Shown: positions 33,981-43,315, counted from the first letter of the stretch. The stretch is 54,393 bases of DNA from Prolixibacteraceae bacterium (GCA_023228025.1 JALOCD010000013.1:1-54393), one strand, 5' to 3'. Program-made: numbers and translations. Notes: a model not told the origin generated them from the letters alone.

Positions 33981-34117
33981 ATGATAGCAGTAAATGGAAT
34001 TTATGAGATGGGATTGTACGACTGGAGTTACGAATTCGAGCGGGAAGATCTGTCAAAGTAATTGTTACTTTTTTAGATGAGGATTTGCAAAATGATACTA
34101 ATAAATTACCCTTTTAA
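33981..34117 (+). pseudogene. Frameshifted small antitoxin-like gene
   Basis: The ATG at 33981 reads MIAVNGIYEMG and then loses similarity; a +2 frame beginning at about 34013 reads IVRLELRIRAGRSVKV, then IVTFLDEDLQNDTNKLPF, stop at 34115-34117. Joined, this gives an AbrB-like/DUF2281-type antitoxin pattern ('...GIY..G.I.L......VIVTFLDE'). The break is near 34008-34013, where one or two bases are missing or extra. No toxin follows it. The remaining 33906-34263 shows nothing else. Confidence 0.55.
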
Positions 34118-34263
34118 GTCGGATTTGTCATTTGCCATTACTGCTGAAAATTTGATTCGCACATTGATCAATCTCGAAGGGTTAAAAACTGCATTATATA
34201 ATTTGTATAAAGTATTGAAAAAGATAATAATGATGAAAATAATTCAAAATCATCTCCTGCCTG

Positions 34264-35166
34264 CTACTTCACTGTGACATTGAGCAGGGACATTACGTTT
34301 AGGTTGTTGGTTTGTATAAAGTTGGGATGAAAGCCAAATGCCGTCGTCAATTCCTGTTTGGTATCAGGCGTCCATAATTCGACAATCAATCCATTACTTT
34401 GAGCCCGGCTTACTTCATCCGAAGTAAGGGTTGGTTCTGCAAATATGCAGCTAACACCATCATATCCAAGGGCAATGGCATCATTAATCTGTTTAGGGAA
34501 GGTAACTTCTTTGATCAGGCAAACCTTGATCCCTGAAATTAATTTATGAATTTTGGTACAAAATGTGGCGTCATACACCTCCAGCATGATCTTTCCCGGA
34601 ACCGCAACCGATGGAATAATTTTGGCCAGATTGTCGGCAAATTTGGAAAGGTAGAGCGCCTCCCCTCCTATTGCCGGTTTGTTCATGCTATCGGCAGGGA
34701 AATCCAGTTTAATGTGGAGTGACATGTAAAATGGGGTGCTTGCCTGATGCCAGTAATTGACTATTTCGCTCAACCTGTATATCCGATCCTGAGCTTTCGC
34801 GCTGCAAATCGTGAATTTTGCAATTTCTGTGTCAGTCGATAATATAATCGCCTTGTGTGCGATGGCATTGCATGAAGTTGGCGCGATATCAGAATCATGA
34901 AACACCCAGATCGTTCCGTCCAGGCTCATTTGTACATCGACTTCAATTCCGGTCATGGTTTTCAATCCGTTTTGGATTGCGGGAATGGTATTTTCGACGG
35001 TCGAAGGATTGACGGTACTGTTACCTCCACCCTTATGTCCCAGAAACTGAACGTCAGTTATCACCGGGGGAGTTGTAGTATTATCCTTTTTACATTGGCT
35101 TAAAAGAACCAAAATAGCTGATACCAGAATAAGATATTTAAACTTGAAAAGGGCCTTAACCATCAT
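34264..35166 (-). CDS. Glycerophosphodiester phosphodiesterase family lipoprotein
   Basis: 300 residues. The signal MMVKALFKFKYLILVSAILVLLSQC has a Cys25 lipobox. The TIM-barrel motifs of the GDPD family are present: FLGHKGGG (usually GHRG), STVENTIPAIQNGLKT, GIEVDVQMSLDGTIWVFHDSD and, near the C-terminus, GLIVELWTPDT. It would hydrolyse glycerophosphodiesters to glycerol 3-phosphate and an alcohol at the cell surface or periplasm. The HK pair in place of HR is a common variant. It is followed upstream by a putative glycosidase on the same strand, 22 bp away, so the two may be co-transcribed. Confidence 0.88.
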   Translation of the reverse strand: MMVKALFKFKYLILVSAILVLLSQCKKDNTTTPPVITDVQFLGHKGGGNSTVNPSTVENTIPAIQNGLKTMTGIEVDVQMSLDGTIWVFHDSDIAPTSCNAIAHKAIILSTDTEIAKFTICSAKAQDRIYRLSEIVNYWHQASTPFYMSLHIKLDFPADSMNKPAIGGEALYLSKFADNLAKIIPSVAVPGKIMLEVYDATFCTKIHKLISGIKVCLIKEVTFPKQINDAIALGYDGVSCIFAEPTLTSDEVSRAQSNGLIVELWTPDTKQELTTAFGFHPNFIQTNNLNVMSLLNVTVK

Positions 35167-35188
35167 AATTTAATTTTGTAATTAGTTA

Positions 35189-37195
35189 TTATTCAATTAC
35201 AATCATTTCATGAATTTCTAATTTCGAAATAGAGCAGTTTAATTTTCCCTCCCTGAAAGTATAGGTTAATGGTCTATTTTCTGGTTGCAAAGTTACTTTT
35301 TTCGGTCTGTTTTTCATCTCTACAGTGATTTCCAGAGGGCCCACCGGAGGAATTTCATCGAAGACCAGCGCTTTATCGCTGTCGTGGGGACCGGCTGCAT
35401 TGACAAGATTTACAATCAGGGCTCCGGCCTTTCTGTTAAGCGTTACATCCACATTGTGTGAGCCGGTAACGGTTACCAAAGGCTGAGGAAAGATCTCTTT
35501 CACAAGCGATGCTAAAAAATCACGCAATACGGGGGATGAGCGAATGGCACTCGCCTTTCCCAATTCGAGATAAGTTGCGGCTATTTCGCCTTTGCCATAT
35601 TTGGTGATGGTGGCCGCGATTTCGGATGGACCTTCTATGTCTACAGCCTGATAGTATTTGCCAAAAGAGACAACATCCTTACCGGGAACCACTCCCTGAG
35701 AAAGAGACATCAACTCTGCTATCCATCCGTTGCAGGCCAATCCATTGTTTTTAACAGTGGGAGTTGCCTGAAGGGTTACATTTAACTCCTCTTTAAAAAG
35801 AAAGGCGGAATTTGGCCCTATGAGCAACAATTTCCCTCCCTGTGATACATAATTCAGTAGTTTCTTCTTGAATTCCGGAGTAATGGTCTCCCATTCCGGA
35901 TAGATCAGCAGGGGATATTGATTGATGTCAGTCAAATGGTGTTCGGCAACAATATCCACTACATACTGGGAAGAAAGAAGGTTTTGAAGTATCCCTTTGA
36001 GTGGAGTTAACTCTCTGTCAAATCCTCCGAAAAGCCTGTTTGTCTTATCATAAAGGGCATTTGTAGACAAGATCAGACCAATTTGCGGAACACCTACCAC
36101 ATTCTGACACCAGGGTTGACGTTCGCGACAAAATTTGGCCGCATCCGATAACAGTGGAATCATCCAATTGTGGATGGAACCGTCCCTTTTTTGCTGCAAG
36201 TAAATCTGCACTCCCCCACCGAGGGAAATGACCGAAGCCAGTTCGCGCTCTATCTGAACCGCGCTTTTCACGCATTGTGTTCCCGCCTCATTACCCATCC
36301 AGGAGAAACCCCAGGCCATCAAATCCCACGGTTTTCCCTGGTTTCGAATAAACCGTGCCTCGCTTCTGGCACTGTTGACACTGTTTAGGGCTGAAAAGTC
36401 GCCGGATATAAAATCAACAGGCATCGAGACTGGCTCAGGCATCAGTGTGGAAAAAGCCCAATTGCTTGCTACCTGGAATTTGGGATTGGCAGCATGGAGG
36501 GCAGTTACATATTTGGTCACGTATGCTTTGAAACCATCCCTGCCAAACTGTAGAAATTCTTTCCAATTGACATCACCCGCCTTGCGGGGAATCTCATTCA
36601 ATCCGGTTTTCTGCGTAAACAAAGCCTGAGTTTTGGGAGCATAATCGAGCTGATGGGCCCAACAATCGCCATCTACCCACACCCCATCCACACCATAAAC
36701 TGATGATAACTCTTTTAATTGGGGAATCAAAAGTGAGTCGGCATAATTGCCAAAAACAGAGGTGTTATTTTTTGAAGGAGTACCATCTGCTCCAATTGCG
36801 GCCCATTGTGGATGTAGTTCAATGGCCCGCGAATCCCAAACTCCGGAATAGTGCAGGTACAAGGCAACACCTCTGGATGCCGTCACCTGTCTCCAAATCA
36901 TCAATTGATCTTTGGCAAATCCGGGAACCGGGTTGCCAACCTTGGAGGGATAGCTTGAATAGCCGGGATGGCCTTTGCAATCGACCTGTATAAAATCCGG
37001 TTTAACCCTGTCAATCAAATTATTCACCATAGATGCATCCACGTTTTTTCCGACCTCCTTGCAATCGGGACCCGCATGAAAATCAAAATGAAGGCCAAAA
37101 AAACTATGGGCACGGTCCAATCGGGGAGGCAATTTGGATTGTGCATAAAGGGAACAAAAGGTTACTGCAAGAAATAGTGTTAGTAGCGTTTTCAT
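35189..37195 (-). CDS. Exported putative glycoside hydrolase (TIM barrel plus GATase-like domain)
   Basis: About 668 residues from MKTLLTLFLAVTFCSLYAQ (signal peptide). Residues 30-360 are a TIM barrel with FGLHFDFHAGPDC, DFIQVDCKGHPGYSSYPS, HPQWAAIGADGTPS, VDGVWVDGDCWAH and LHAANPKFQVASNW. This is the layout of GH29/alpha-fucosidase-like and related clans; the Asp in WVDGD is a good nucleophile candidate. Residues 390-480 look like the glutamine-amidotransferase-like domain that often follows the barrel (LTDINQYPLLIYPEWETITPEFKK, GGKLLLIGP). The C-terminal 150 residues are a beta-sandwich. Exact family and substrate are unknown. Confidence 0.7.
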   Translation of the reverse strand: MKTLLTLFLAVTFCSLYAQSKLPPRLDRAHSFFGLHFDFHAGPDCKEVGKNVDASMVNNLIDRVKPDFIQVDCKGHPGYSSYPSKVGNPVPGFAKDQLMIWRQVTASRGVALYLHYSGVWDSRAIELHPQWAAIGADGTPSKNNTSVFGNYADSLLIPQLKELSSVYGVDGVWVDGDCWAHQLDYAPKTQALFTQKTGLNEIPRKAGDVNWKEFLQFGRDGFKAYVTKYVTALHAANPKFQVASNWAFSTLMPEPVSMPVDFISGDFSALNSVNSARSEARFIRNQGKPWDLMAWGFSWMGNEAGTQCVKSAVQIERELASVISLGGGVQIYLQQKRDGSIHNWMIPLLSDAAKFCRERQPWCQNVVGVPQIGLILSTNALYDKTNRLFGGFDRELTPLKGILQNLLSSQYVVDIVAEHHLTDINQYPLLIYPEWETITPEFKKKLLNYVSQGGKLLLIGPNSAFLFKEELNVTLQATPTVKNNGLACNGWIAELMSLSQGVVPGKDVVSFGKYYQAVDIEGPSEIAATITKYGKGEIAATYLELGKASAIRSSPVLRDFLASLVKEIFPQPLVTVTGSHNVDVTLNRKAGALIVNLVNAAGPHDSDKALVFDEIPPVGPLEITVEMKNRPKKVTLQPENRPLTYTFREGKLNCSISKLEIHEMIVIE

Positions 37196-37461
37196 GGATT
37201 TGGACAATTGAAAAGGGATAATTAAAAATTAAAAATTACAAATTACGAATTACGGAATATGGTTTGCGTTGATTTACTGAATAATAGATGATTATAAGAT
37301 GAGAAATTAATAGTTCTTTTGATTTGGTAAGTATACCGGTATGAATTTAAACAAAATAAAAATATGAGGCGCTAGGATCAAATAAAGAAGCTTTTAATTA
37401 ACCATATTTGGTAGGGGCCAGCCCATTAAGATGGCAGAACTTTTTATCTTTGCCATTCAGT

Positions 37462-38526
37462 ATGAAAAAATATAATATGCCAGGTTTAAGTAATATATTG
37501 ATTGTTCTACTTGTCTGTATGACGACCAACCTTTTGGCCAAAGCCCCAACGTTTACTGAGAAGCAATATCTGAACCATCCACCCAGGATTATTCGTGCAT
37601 GTTGTGCGTTTGGCACTGATCTGAAGGTCTCAATTGTCCCGGGATACCGATACACCCAATTAACCAGTCCGGAATTACTTGGCCCGCACCATTATCTGGG
37701 CGCCCACACTGAAAATAACGGGATTGTTTACACCAGAAGAGGTGGATTTCTGGATTTCGGACATTTACGCGATTTGATCGATTGGACAGCATACCTTTAT
37801 AACCTGGAAAAGAAGAGTCAGCAAACAGGTGAAATTATGATCCATCTTGGTTTTGAGAGTGGGGAAAAAGCGCTCGATATAAAAGTTCCGAAATCAGAAA
37901 AAGAGGAGGATCTCATTACACTGGCAGGGAGAATTGCCTACGATCTATCAATATGGCATGAAATAACTTCATGGTTCGGCGCTTCTGCCGTGCCTTTGGT
38001 TTCAGAGAAATTCTCCAGTTTCTCGATAGAAGACGCTTACTCAAACCTATTGGGAATTAAAATGGCTGCTGAAGCTATCAAAAGTGATTTACCTTTTGAA
38101 CAGGCAGTTACACAAATCATTAATCAGACATTGACAGATCTGGAGGCAGTTTCGTCCACGGAAGAGAGCTACCAGGCTATGGAAGCTGTAAGGGACATAT
38201 GGTGGACAAGGAAAAAACGCCTTCCAAACAACCATGTGATGATGGAAAGGGAGTTAGGCGTATATAAAACCATGGCGCCCTGGTTAGTTCCGGGATGGGA
38301 AAGCAAAAACAAAACTCCTTTTCTGATTGATGTGCCGCTCCAAACCCTGGATGGAGTGCCTTTGACTGAATTTTATACCTTATCTTTTGACCTGAACCAC
38401 AAAATTCCGATGAGGAAGATTTTTCCGGCAAGAAACAATCGAATGGTTACACAAAATGATTTTCAGAAAATTATTGATTTCATCGGAATCTCTATGCTGA
38501 AAAGCAATATCTTAATTAAAATGTAA
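37462..38526 (+). CDS. DUF4056 family exported protein
   Basis: 354 residues from MKKYNMPGLSNILIVLLVCMTTNLLAKA, which gives a signal peptide; the frame extends to 37408 but that start is poorer. The family pattern is clear: PPRIIRACCAFG, YTRRGGFLDFGHLRDLIDWTAYLY and DLSIWHEITSWFG. DUF4056 proteins are about 350 residues, found in the Bacteroidota and Proteobacteria, and have no known activity; the HLRD...D and WHE blocks may hold a metal site. No operon partner; Maf begins 32 bp after its stop on the same strand. Confidence 0.78.
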   Translation: MKKYNMPGLSNILIVLLVCMTTNLLAKAPTFTEKQYLNHPPRIIRACCAFGTDLKVSIVPGYRYTQLTSPELLGPHHYLGAHTENNGIVYTRRGGFLDFGHLRDLIDWTAYLYNLEKKSQQTGEIMIHLGFESGEKALDIKVPKSEKEEDLITLAGRIAYDLSIWHEITSWFGASAVPLVSEKFSSFSIEDAYSNLLGIKMAAEAIKSDLPFEQAVTQIINQTLTDLEAVSSTEESYQAMEAVRDIWWTRKKRLPNNHVMMERELGVYKTMAPWLVPGWESKNKTPFLIDVPLQTLDGVPLTEFYTLSFDLNHKIPMRKIFPARNNRMVTQNDFQKIIDFIGISMLKSNILIKM

Positions 38527-38557
38527 TAGCTAACTACTAAAATAAATCAGTAATCAA

Positions 38558-39151
38558 TTGAATAACAGCACAATTTCAAATATTCTTTCGGACTATTCCA
38601 TTATTTTAGGATCTCAGTCCCCACGGAGAAAAGAACTGTTTGCTGGTCTGAATTTGCCTTTCCGGGTGGAGGTGAGGGAGATAGATGAAGACTTTCCGGT
38701 CATGATGCCAGCATTCGAAGTTCCGGAATTTCTGGCCATCCAAAAGGCAATTCCTTTCAAAACTGATTTTGGAAAGAATGATTTGCTAATTACCGCAGAC
38801 ACAATAGTTCTTATTGATAATCAAATACTTGGAAAACCATTAGATTACCAACATGCCTTTGAGATGTTACAAATGCTTTCGGGAAGAAAGCATACGGTTA
38901 TCACCGGGGTTTGCATAACTTCTACCGATAAACAAGTAACCTTTTCTGACCGTACAGATGTATTTTTCAAAATGTTATCAGTTGATGAGATTGACTACTA
39001 TCTGACCCATTACCAACCCTATGACAAAGCCGGGTCATATGGTGTTCAGGAGTGGATCGGTTATGTTGCCATCGAAAAAATTGAGGGTTCCTATTTTAAT
39101 GTAATGGGGCTCCCGATTCAACGGTTGTACGAAGAACTGTTGAAATTTTAA
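38558..39151 (+). CDS. maf: Maf-family nucleotide pyrophosphatase
   Basis: 197 residues, the standard length. ILGSQSPRRKELFAGL is the Maf N-terminal signature (Ser-x-Ser-P-R-R), and LITADTIV, GRKHTVITG and YDKAGSYGVQEWIG follow in order. It hydrolyses dTTP/UTP or modified nucleotides to the monophosphates as a house-cleaning enzyme. The start is a TTG at 38558; no ATG precedes the conserved block in this frame. S46 peptidase follows 16 bp downstream, so the two are probably co-transcribed. Confidence 0.93.
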   Translation: MNNSTISNILSDYSIILGSQSPRRKELFAGLNLPFRVEVREIDEDFPVMMPAFEVPEFLAIQKAIPFKTDFGKNDLLITADTIVLIDNQILGKPLDYQHAFEMLQMLSGRKHTVITGVCITSTDKQVTFSDRTDVFFKMLSVDEIDYYLTHYQPYDKAGSYGVQEWIGYVAIEKIEGSYFNVMGLPIQRLYEELLKF

Positions 39152-39167
39152 CCTTAATAGCATAAAA

Positions 39168-41312
39168 ATGAAAAGAATATTTTTCACCCTGATTTGCCTT
39201 ATGCTTTTCAAAACCATATTTGCCGTCGAAGGGATGTGGATTCCCGCTTTGTTGAAGAAATTCAACATCGAGGAGATGCAAAAAATGGGATTCAAACTAA
39301 CAGCCGAAGATATTTATGATGTGAACCACGCCAGTATGAAGGATGCCATTGTGTTATTTGGTTCAGGCTGCACAGGAGAAGTAATTTCAAATGATGGTTT
39401 ACTTATCACGAATCACCACTGTGGATTCGGTCAAATTCAAAAACACAGTACCCTCGCGCATGATTACCTGACAGATGGGTTTTGGGCTAAAAATAGGTCT
39501 GAAGAATTGGTAAATCCGGGATTATCCGTCCAATTTTTGATTAAAATGGAAGAGGTGACCCGGGAAGTTACGAAAGGGATAAAAGAGGATATGAAGGAAG
39601 ATGAACTTAAAACGTTGATCGCTTCCAACATAGATGCCATTAAGAAATCTTATGCCGGAAAGTCCGATTACAAGGTTGATGTCAAGCCTTTGTTATATGG
39701 AAATCAATACTTTGCATATATTTATGAAGTATTTAGAGATGTCAGGCTTGTTGGTGCCCCGCCGGCATCGATCGGAAAATTCGGTGGAGATACCGACAAT
39801 TGGGTTTGGCCCAGGCATACCGGTGATTTTTCACTTTTCAGGATTTATGCAGGAAAAGACAACAAATCTGCTTCCTACTCTCCTAACAATCAGCCCTACC
39901 ATCCTAAAAAATTCTTCCCGATTAACCTGACGGGTATCCGCGAGGGAGATTTCACCATGGTTTTCGGTTTTCCTGGATCGACCCAGGAATATTTGCCATC
40001 TCTGGCGGTTCGCCTGCTGATTGAAAAAAGCAATCCAAACAAAGTTGATGCAAGAACAATCAAATTAGGCATCCTGGAGAAACAGATGGCAGCAGATCCG
40101 AAAGTGAGGATTCAATATGCATCAAAATATGCAGGCGTATCCAATTCGTGGAAGAAATGGCAGGGTGAAACAAAAGGATTGGTCAGGCTTCATGCCATTG
40201 AGAAGAAGGAGCAACAGGAGCTAGAATTTTCAAAATGGGTTAGCCAGGATACCCAAAGGGAGAAAAAATATGGAACTATTCTGGAAAATTTTAAAAAAAA
40301 TTATGCAGAATTATCTGATATTCAAATAGCCTATGACCTATACAATGAGACAATATTAAGAGGATCGGATGTTTTCGGATTGATTGCCCGGTTTGATCAG
40401 TTGGCTCAATTGGTCAATGATACCATAAAATTTAACAGGCAAAAGAAGACAATTGCAGAGGTTCTTCCCGGCTTTTTCAAAGATTATGATGGTCCAACAG
40501 ATCAATTGATCCTGCCTGCCCTCTTAAAACTTTACTTCGAAAGAGTAGATCCAAAGCACCTGCCTGAGAAATTGATTTCACGCAAATCTGATCTCATAAA
40601 CAGTACTTGGGTTCAAAAGATATACAAAAAATCTGTTTTTGCTGACAGCTTAAAAATCAGATCATTACTTTCAGGCATCAGCGCAAAAAAATTAAAGAAA
40701 CTTCAAAAAGACGAGTTGTATTCGCTCTACACCACAATATCTGATTACTACATCAAAAATATCGATCCTACCTTTCAGCGGTTAAGCCAGGAAATACTGA
40801 AAACTCAAAAAGCATACATGGCAGCGATTCTGGAGATGAAGCAGGACCAGCGTTTGATGGCAGATGCGAACCTTACACTACGGGTCACTTACGGAAAAAT
40901 AGAGGGTTACGAGCCCATGGATGGCGTTTATTACCAATACTATACAACCTTGAAAGGGATGATAAACAAACATAATCCAAATATCGCTGATTATGTTGTT
41001 CCTGAAAAGTTAAAACAATTGTACCAGGCCAGGGATTACGGAATATATAAAAATCCGGCGGGAGAGCTTCCGATTGCTTTTTGCGCTTCCAACCACACCA
41101 CCGGAGGCAATTCGGGGAGTCCGGTGATCAATGCGAATGGAGAACTAATCGGCGTTAATTTCGATCGATGTTGGGAAGGTACGATGAGCGACGTGCTATT
41201 TGACCCTGAACGATGCAGGAATATCGCGCTGGATATCAGGTATGCCCTGTTTATCATCGACAAATATGCGGGCGCAGGCTATTTGCTAAAGGAGATGAAT
41301 TTGATAAGATAA
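39168..41312 (+). CDS. S46-family dipeptidyl peptidase, DPP11-like
   Basis: 714 residues, the normal size of DPP7/DPP11. Signal peptide MKRIFFTLICLMLFKTIFAVEG. The chymotrypsin-like core has ITNHHCGFGQ (His83/84), the GGDTDNW Asp block and GGNSGSP with Ser649. In Porphyromonas DPP11 an Arg 18 residues after the catalytic Ser gives Asp/Glu specificity; here it is present as Arg667 in FDRCWEGTMSD, where DPP7 has Gly. The enzyme would release Xaa-Asp/Glu dipeptides in the periplasm for uptake. Its stop is followed by the left arm of a long inverted repeat. Confidence 0.93.
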   Translation: MKRIFFTLICLMLFKTIFAVEGMWIPALLKKFNIEEMQKMGFKLTAEDIYDVNHASMKDAIVLFGSGCTGEVISNDGLLITNHHCGFGQIQKHSTLAHDYLTDGFWAKNRSEELVNPGLSVQFLIKMEEVTREVTKGIKEDMKEDELKTLIASNIDAIKKSYAGKSDYKVDVKPLLYGNQYFAYIYEVFRDVRLVGAPPASIGKFGGDTDNWVWPRHTGDFSLFRIYAGKDNKSASYSPNNQPYHPKKFFPINLTGIREGDFTMVFGFPGSTQEYLPSLAVRLLIEKSNPNKVDARTIKLGILEKQMAADPKVRIQYASKYAGVSNSWKKWQGETKGLVRLHAIEKKEQQELEFSKWVSQDTQREKKYGTILENFKKNYAELSDIQIAYDLYNETILRGSDVFGLIARFDQLAQLVNDTIKFNRQKKTIAEVLPGFFKDYDGPTDQLILPALLKLYFERVDPKHLPEKLISRKSDLINSTWVQKIYKKSVFADSLKIRSLLSGISAKKLKKLQKDELYSLYTTISDYYIKNIDPTFQRLSQEILKTQKAYMAAILEMKQDQRLMADANLTLRVTYGKIEGYEPMDGVYYQYYTTLKGMINKHNPNIADYVVPEKLKQLYQARDYGIYKNPAGELPIAFCASNHTTGGNSGSPVINANGELIGVNFDRCWEGTMSDVLFDPERCRNIALDIRYALFIIDKYAGAGYLLKEMNLIR

Positions 41313-41337
41313 TCCTCGATATTTTGCTCTTCATATT

Positions 41338-41514
41338 GGTTACACAGAGTTACACAGAGAAGCACAGAGTTACACTGAGTATAAAAACATTTCGAATTGT
41401 ATTCTTGAAATATATTAGCTTATCAACTTATTGAATATATATAACATACATAATTTTATTTTCCCTATTTTCTCTGTGTAACTCTGTGCTTCTCTGTGAA
41501 ACTCTGTGTACAAC
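41338..41514. repeat. Long imperfect inverted repeat (cacagagttacacagag type)
   Basis: The arm at 41341-41379 matches the reverse complement of about 41472-41510 at 37 of 39 positions, separated by roughly 90 bp of AT-rich sequence. Each arm is built from a repeated 15-16-bp unit, ttacacagagaagcac-like. It fills the space between the stops of two convergent genes and can form a large hairpin in both transcripts. Confidence 0.75.
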
Positions 41515-41522
41515 TTTTACTG

Positions 41523-42596
41523 CTATAATGGATTGAATAGCCCGGCCCTTTTGAGAAGCAGGAATTCATGTTCAAAATTGGGTGTGAAGATTCCTTTCCC
41601 CAGGTTTTGTTCGATCTCTTTGATCTTCCAAAATTTTCCTTCTGTAATCTCCTCCGAACTCATAGCCTCGAGTTTTCCCCGGTAGGTAACGAAACTATAG
41701 ACCAATTCTGATTCAATTTCCGTATTCCAACGGTATTTTAAAACCGGGACTGCCTCAAAATCGACAAGGCCTATCTCTTCTACGGCCTCCCTTTTCATCG
41801 TCTCCTCGATGGTTTCACCGTAAGCAAGATGACCTCCTACGGCGGTATCCCATTTTCCCGGTTGCACCAATTTGGTTGTCGCCCTTTTTTGCAGAAAAAG
41901 TGATTTATTCCCGTCCAGAACATGCAAATGGACAACAGGATGGAGGGTTTTGGATCCGTTGTGACAATAAGAGCGCAATGCTTTTCCCAATATCCTGCCC
42001 TCTTCGTCCACCATAGGGAGCCACTCTTCGGCATCAGAATAGACCTGCCTGCTTTTTCTCATCAATCTTTGCCTGATCACCTCGAAACCAAGGTAAACCC
42101 CCATCATGATAAAAAGCAAAAAGCTACTGACGAATGCCCAAACCTCCTTGCTTGAGAAAAAGGCAGTCCAAAGTACCAGACCGGTATGGACCAACACCAT
42201 CCAAAACATGACCCGGATATTCTTTTTCATCAGCTCCCTTTGAGTCCCATTTAGTTCTACCCCTTTCATATACCGCTGGGTCATAGAACCCAAAGGGTCA
42301 ATTTTTGTAAAAAGGGAGAGGGAGATGACGGCTGCCAGAACCATGTCGATCATGGCAGGTTTTACCTTGAAAAAGATCTCATTGTCGAATAGATATGAGA
42401 GGGCGGAAAGTAAAACAAGAAGAAGGGTATCCAGCAAAACGAAACGGTCCAGCTTTTTTTCCCTGATAAAGGTAATCAGAAGTTCTATTAAACCAATTGA
42501 GACTGCAACAGCAAGACCTACCTTCATTCCCCAAAATTCGTCGGCCAGTATAAAAACCAGCAGGGGAATCAATCCTGGTATTAGTTTTTTAATCAA
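41523..42596 (-). CDS. NUDIX hydrolase fused to a membrane IspZ/YciB-like domain
   Basis: 357 residues. Residues 1-175 have about five or six hydrophobic helices (VGLAVAVSIGLIELLITFI, FVLLDTLLLVLLSALSYLF, AMIDMVLAAVISLSLF, VMFWMVLVHTGLVLWTAFF) with the block DPLGSMTQRYMKGVEL, like intracellular septation protein A/IspZ (YciB). Residues 200-357 are a NUDIX domain: GHLAYGETIEETMKREAVEEIGL is a full Nudix box. The Nudix part resembles isopentenyl-diphosphate-isomerase-type members (HPVVHLHVLDGNKSLFLQKR). The fusion anchors the hydrolase to the inner membrane; the substrate is unknown. It is 10 bp upstream of an FKBP gene, in the same operon. Confidence 0.82.
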   Translation of the reverse strand: MIKKLIPGLIPLLVFILADEFWGMKVGLAVAVSIGLIELLITFIREKKLDRFVLLDTLLLVLLSALSYLFDNEIFFKVKPAMIDMVLAAVISLSLFTKIDPLGSMTQRYMKGVELNGTQRELMKKNIRVMFWMVLVHTGLVLWTAFFSSKEVWAFVSSFLLFIMMGVYLGFEVIRQRLMRKSRQVYSDAEEWLPMVDEEGRILGKALRSYCHNGSKTLHPVVHLHVLDGNKSLFLQKRATTKLVQPGKWDTAVGGHLAYGETIEETMKREAVEEIGLVDFEAVPVLKYRWNTEIESELVYSFVTYRGKLEAMSSEEITEGKFWKIKEIEQNLGKGIFTPNFEHEFLLLKRAGLFNPL

Positions 42597-42606
42597 AGCA
42601 ACTTAT

Positions 42607-43164
42607 TCAGGGAAAAATTGACCGGGGAAGCTTTTGGATTGTTTTAAGGGTATCTGTTGAACGGTACACCTTTTGCAAAGTGACATAAAAGACCAGCGTA
42701 GAATAGGCAGGAATAGAACCCTGTGCCGCACCGGCGTATCCACTCTGTGATGGAATGATCCACTTGGCTTCGCCACCTTGCCGCATGTGGGTAATTGCCT
42801 CATCCCAACCGGCAATCACTGAACTTGATCCCACCGTAAAACCAAAAGGTTCATAATTTCCGGATGCATCAAATTCAACACCGTCTTTAATACCCGAAGT
42901 ATCATTGTTTTCAATCAGATAGCCCCTATAGAAGACTTTGACATAATTTCCCGAAACAATAGAGTCACCGGTTCCCTTTTTGATTTCAATATAATAAATA
43001 CCTGTTGAAGTCGGAGAAATCCCTTTGTGGTACTTGCTGATGTATTTGGCTAGCAATATTTTTTCATCGTCGCGTTGTATCTGACTGGTCGTTTTTTTGC
43101 AGGAGGCAAAACCAAGAATAAATAGGACGACTAAAACAGGGTATGTGTAATTCCTCAACTTCAT
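42607..43164 (-). CDS. FKBP-type peptidyl-prolyl isomerase lipoprotein
   Basis: 185 residues. Signal MKLRNYTYPVLVVLFILGFASC, lipobox Cys22. The FKBP domain runs from about 70: GDSIVSGNYVKVFYRGYLIE, FDASGNYEPFGFTVGSSSVIAGWDEAITHMRQGGEAKWIIPSQSGYA and STLVFYVTLQKV. It would catalyse prolyl isomerisation in the periplasm, helping secreted proteins fold. It precedes the NUDIX/membrane fusion gene, 10 bp apart, on the minus strand. Confidence 0.93.
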   Translation of the reverse strand: MKLRNYTYPVLVVLFILGFASCKKTTSQIQRDDEKILLAKYISKYHKGISPTSTGIYYIEIKKGTGDSIVSGNYVKVFYRGYLIENNDTSGIKDGVEFDASGNYEPFGFTVGSSSVIAGWDEAITHMRQGGEAKWIIPSQSGYAGAAQGSIPAYSTLVFYVTLQKVYRSTDTLKTIQKLPRSIFP

Positions 43165-43315
43165 CAGTTTAATTTTATTGTATGCATCGGGTAAACTTGA
43201 ACCCGACTACAAGGATACGAAATGTTCACGATCTTCTCAACTTTTGATGTTCCAATTGAGTTGAACCGTGCAAAATTAACCAAATTTAACCCTAAGCCAA
43301 ATCTGATTTGGAAAA

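Noticed and set aside
34077..34277. 66-codon open frame in the + strand after the antitoxin pseudogene
   Set aside because: Overlaps the antitoxin remnant in a different frame and the GDPD stop; no recognisable pattern.
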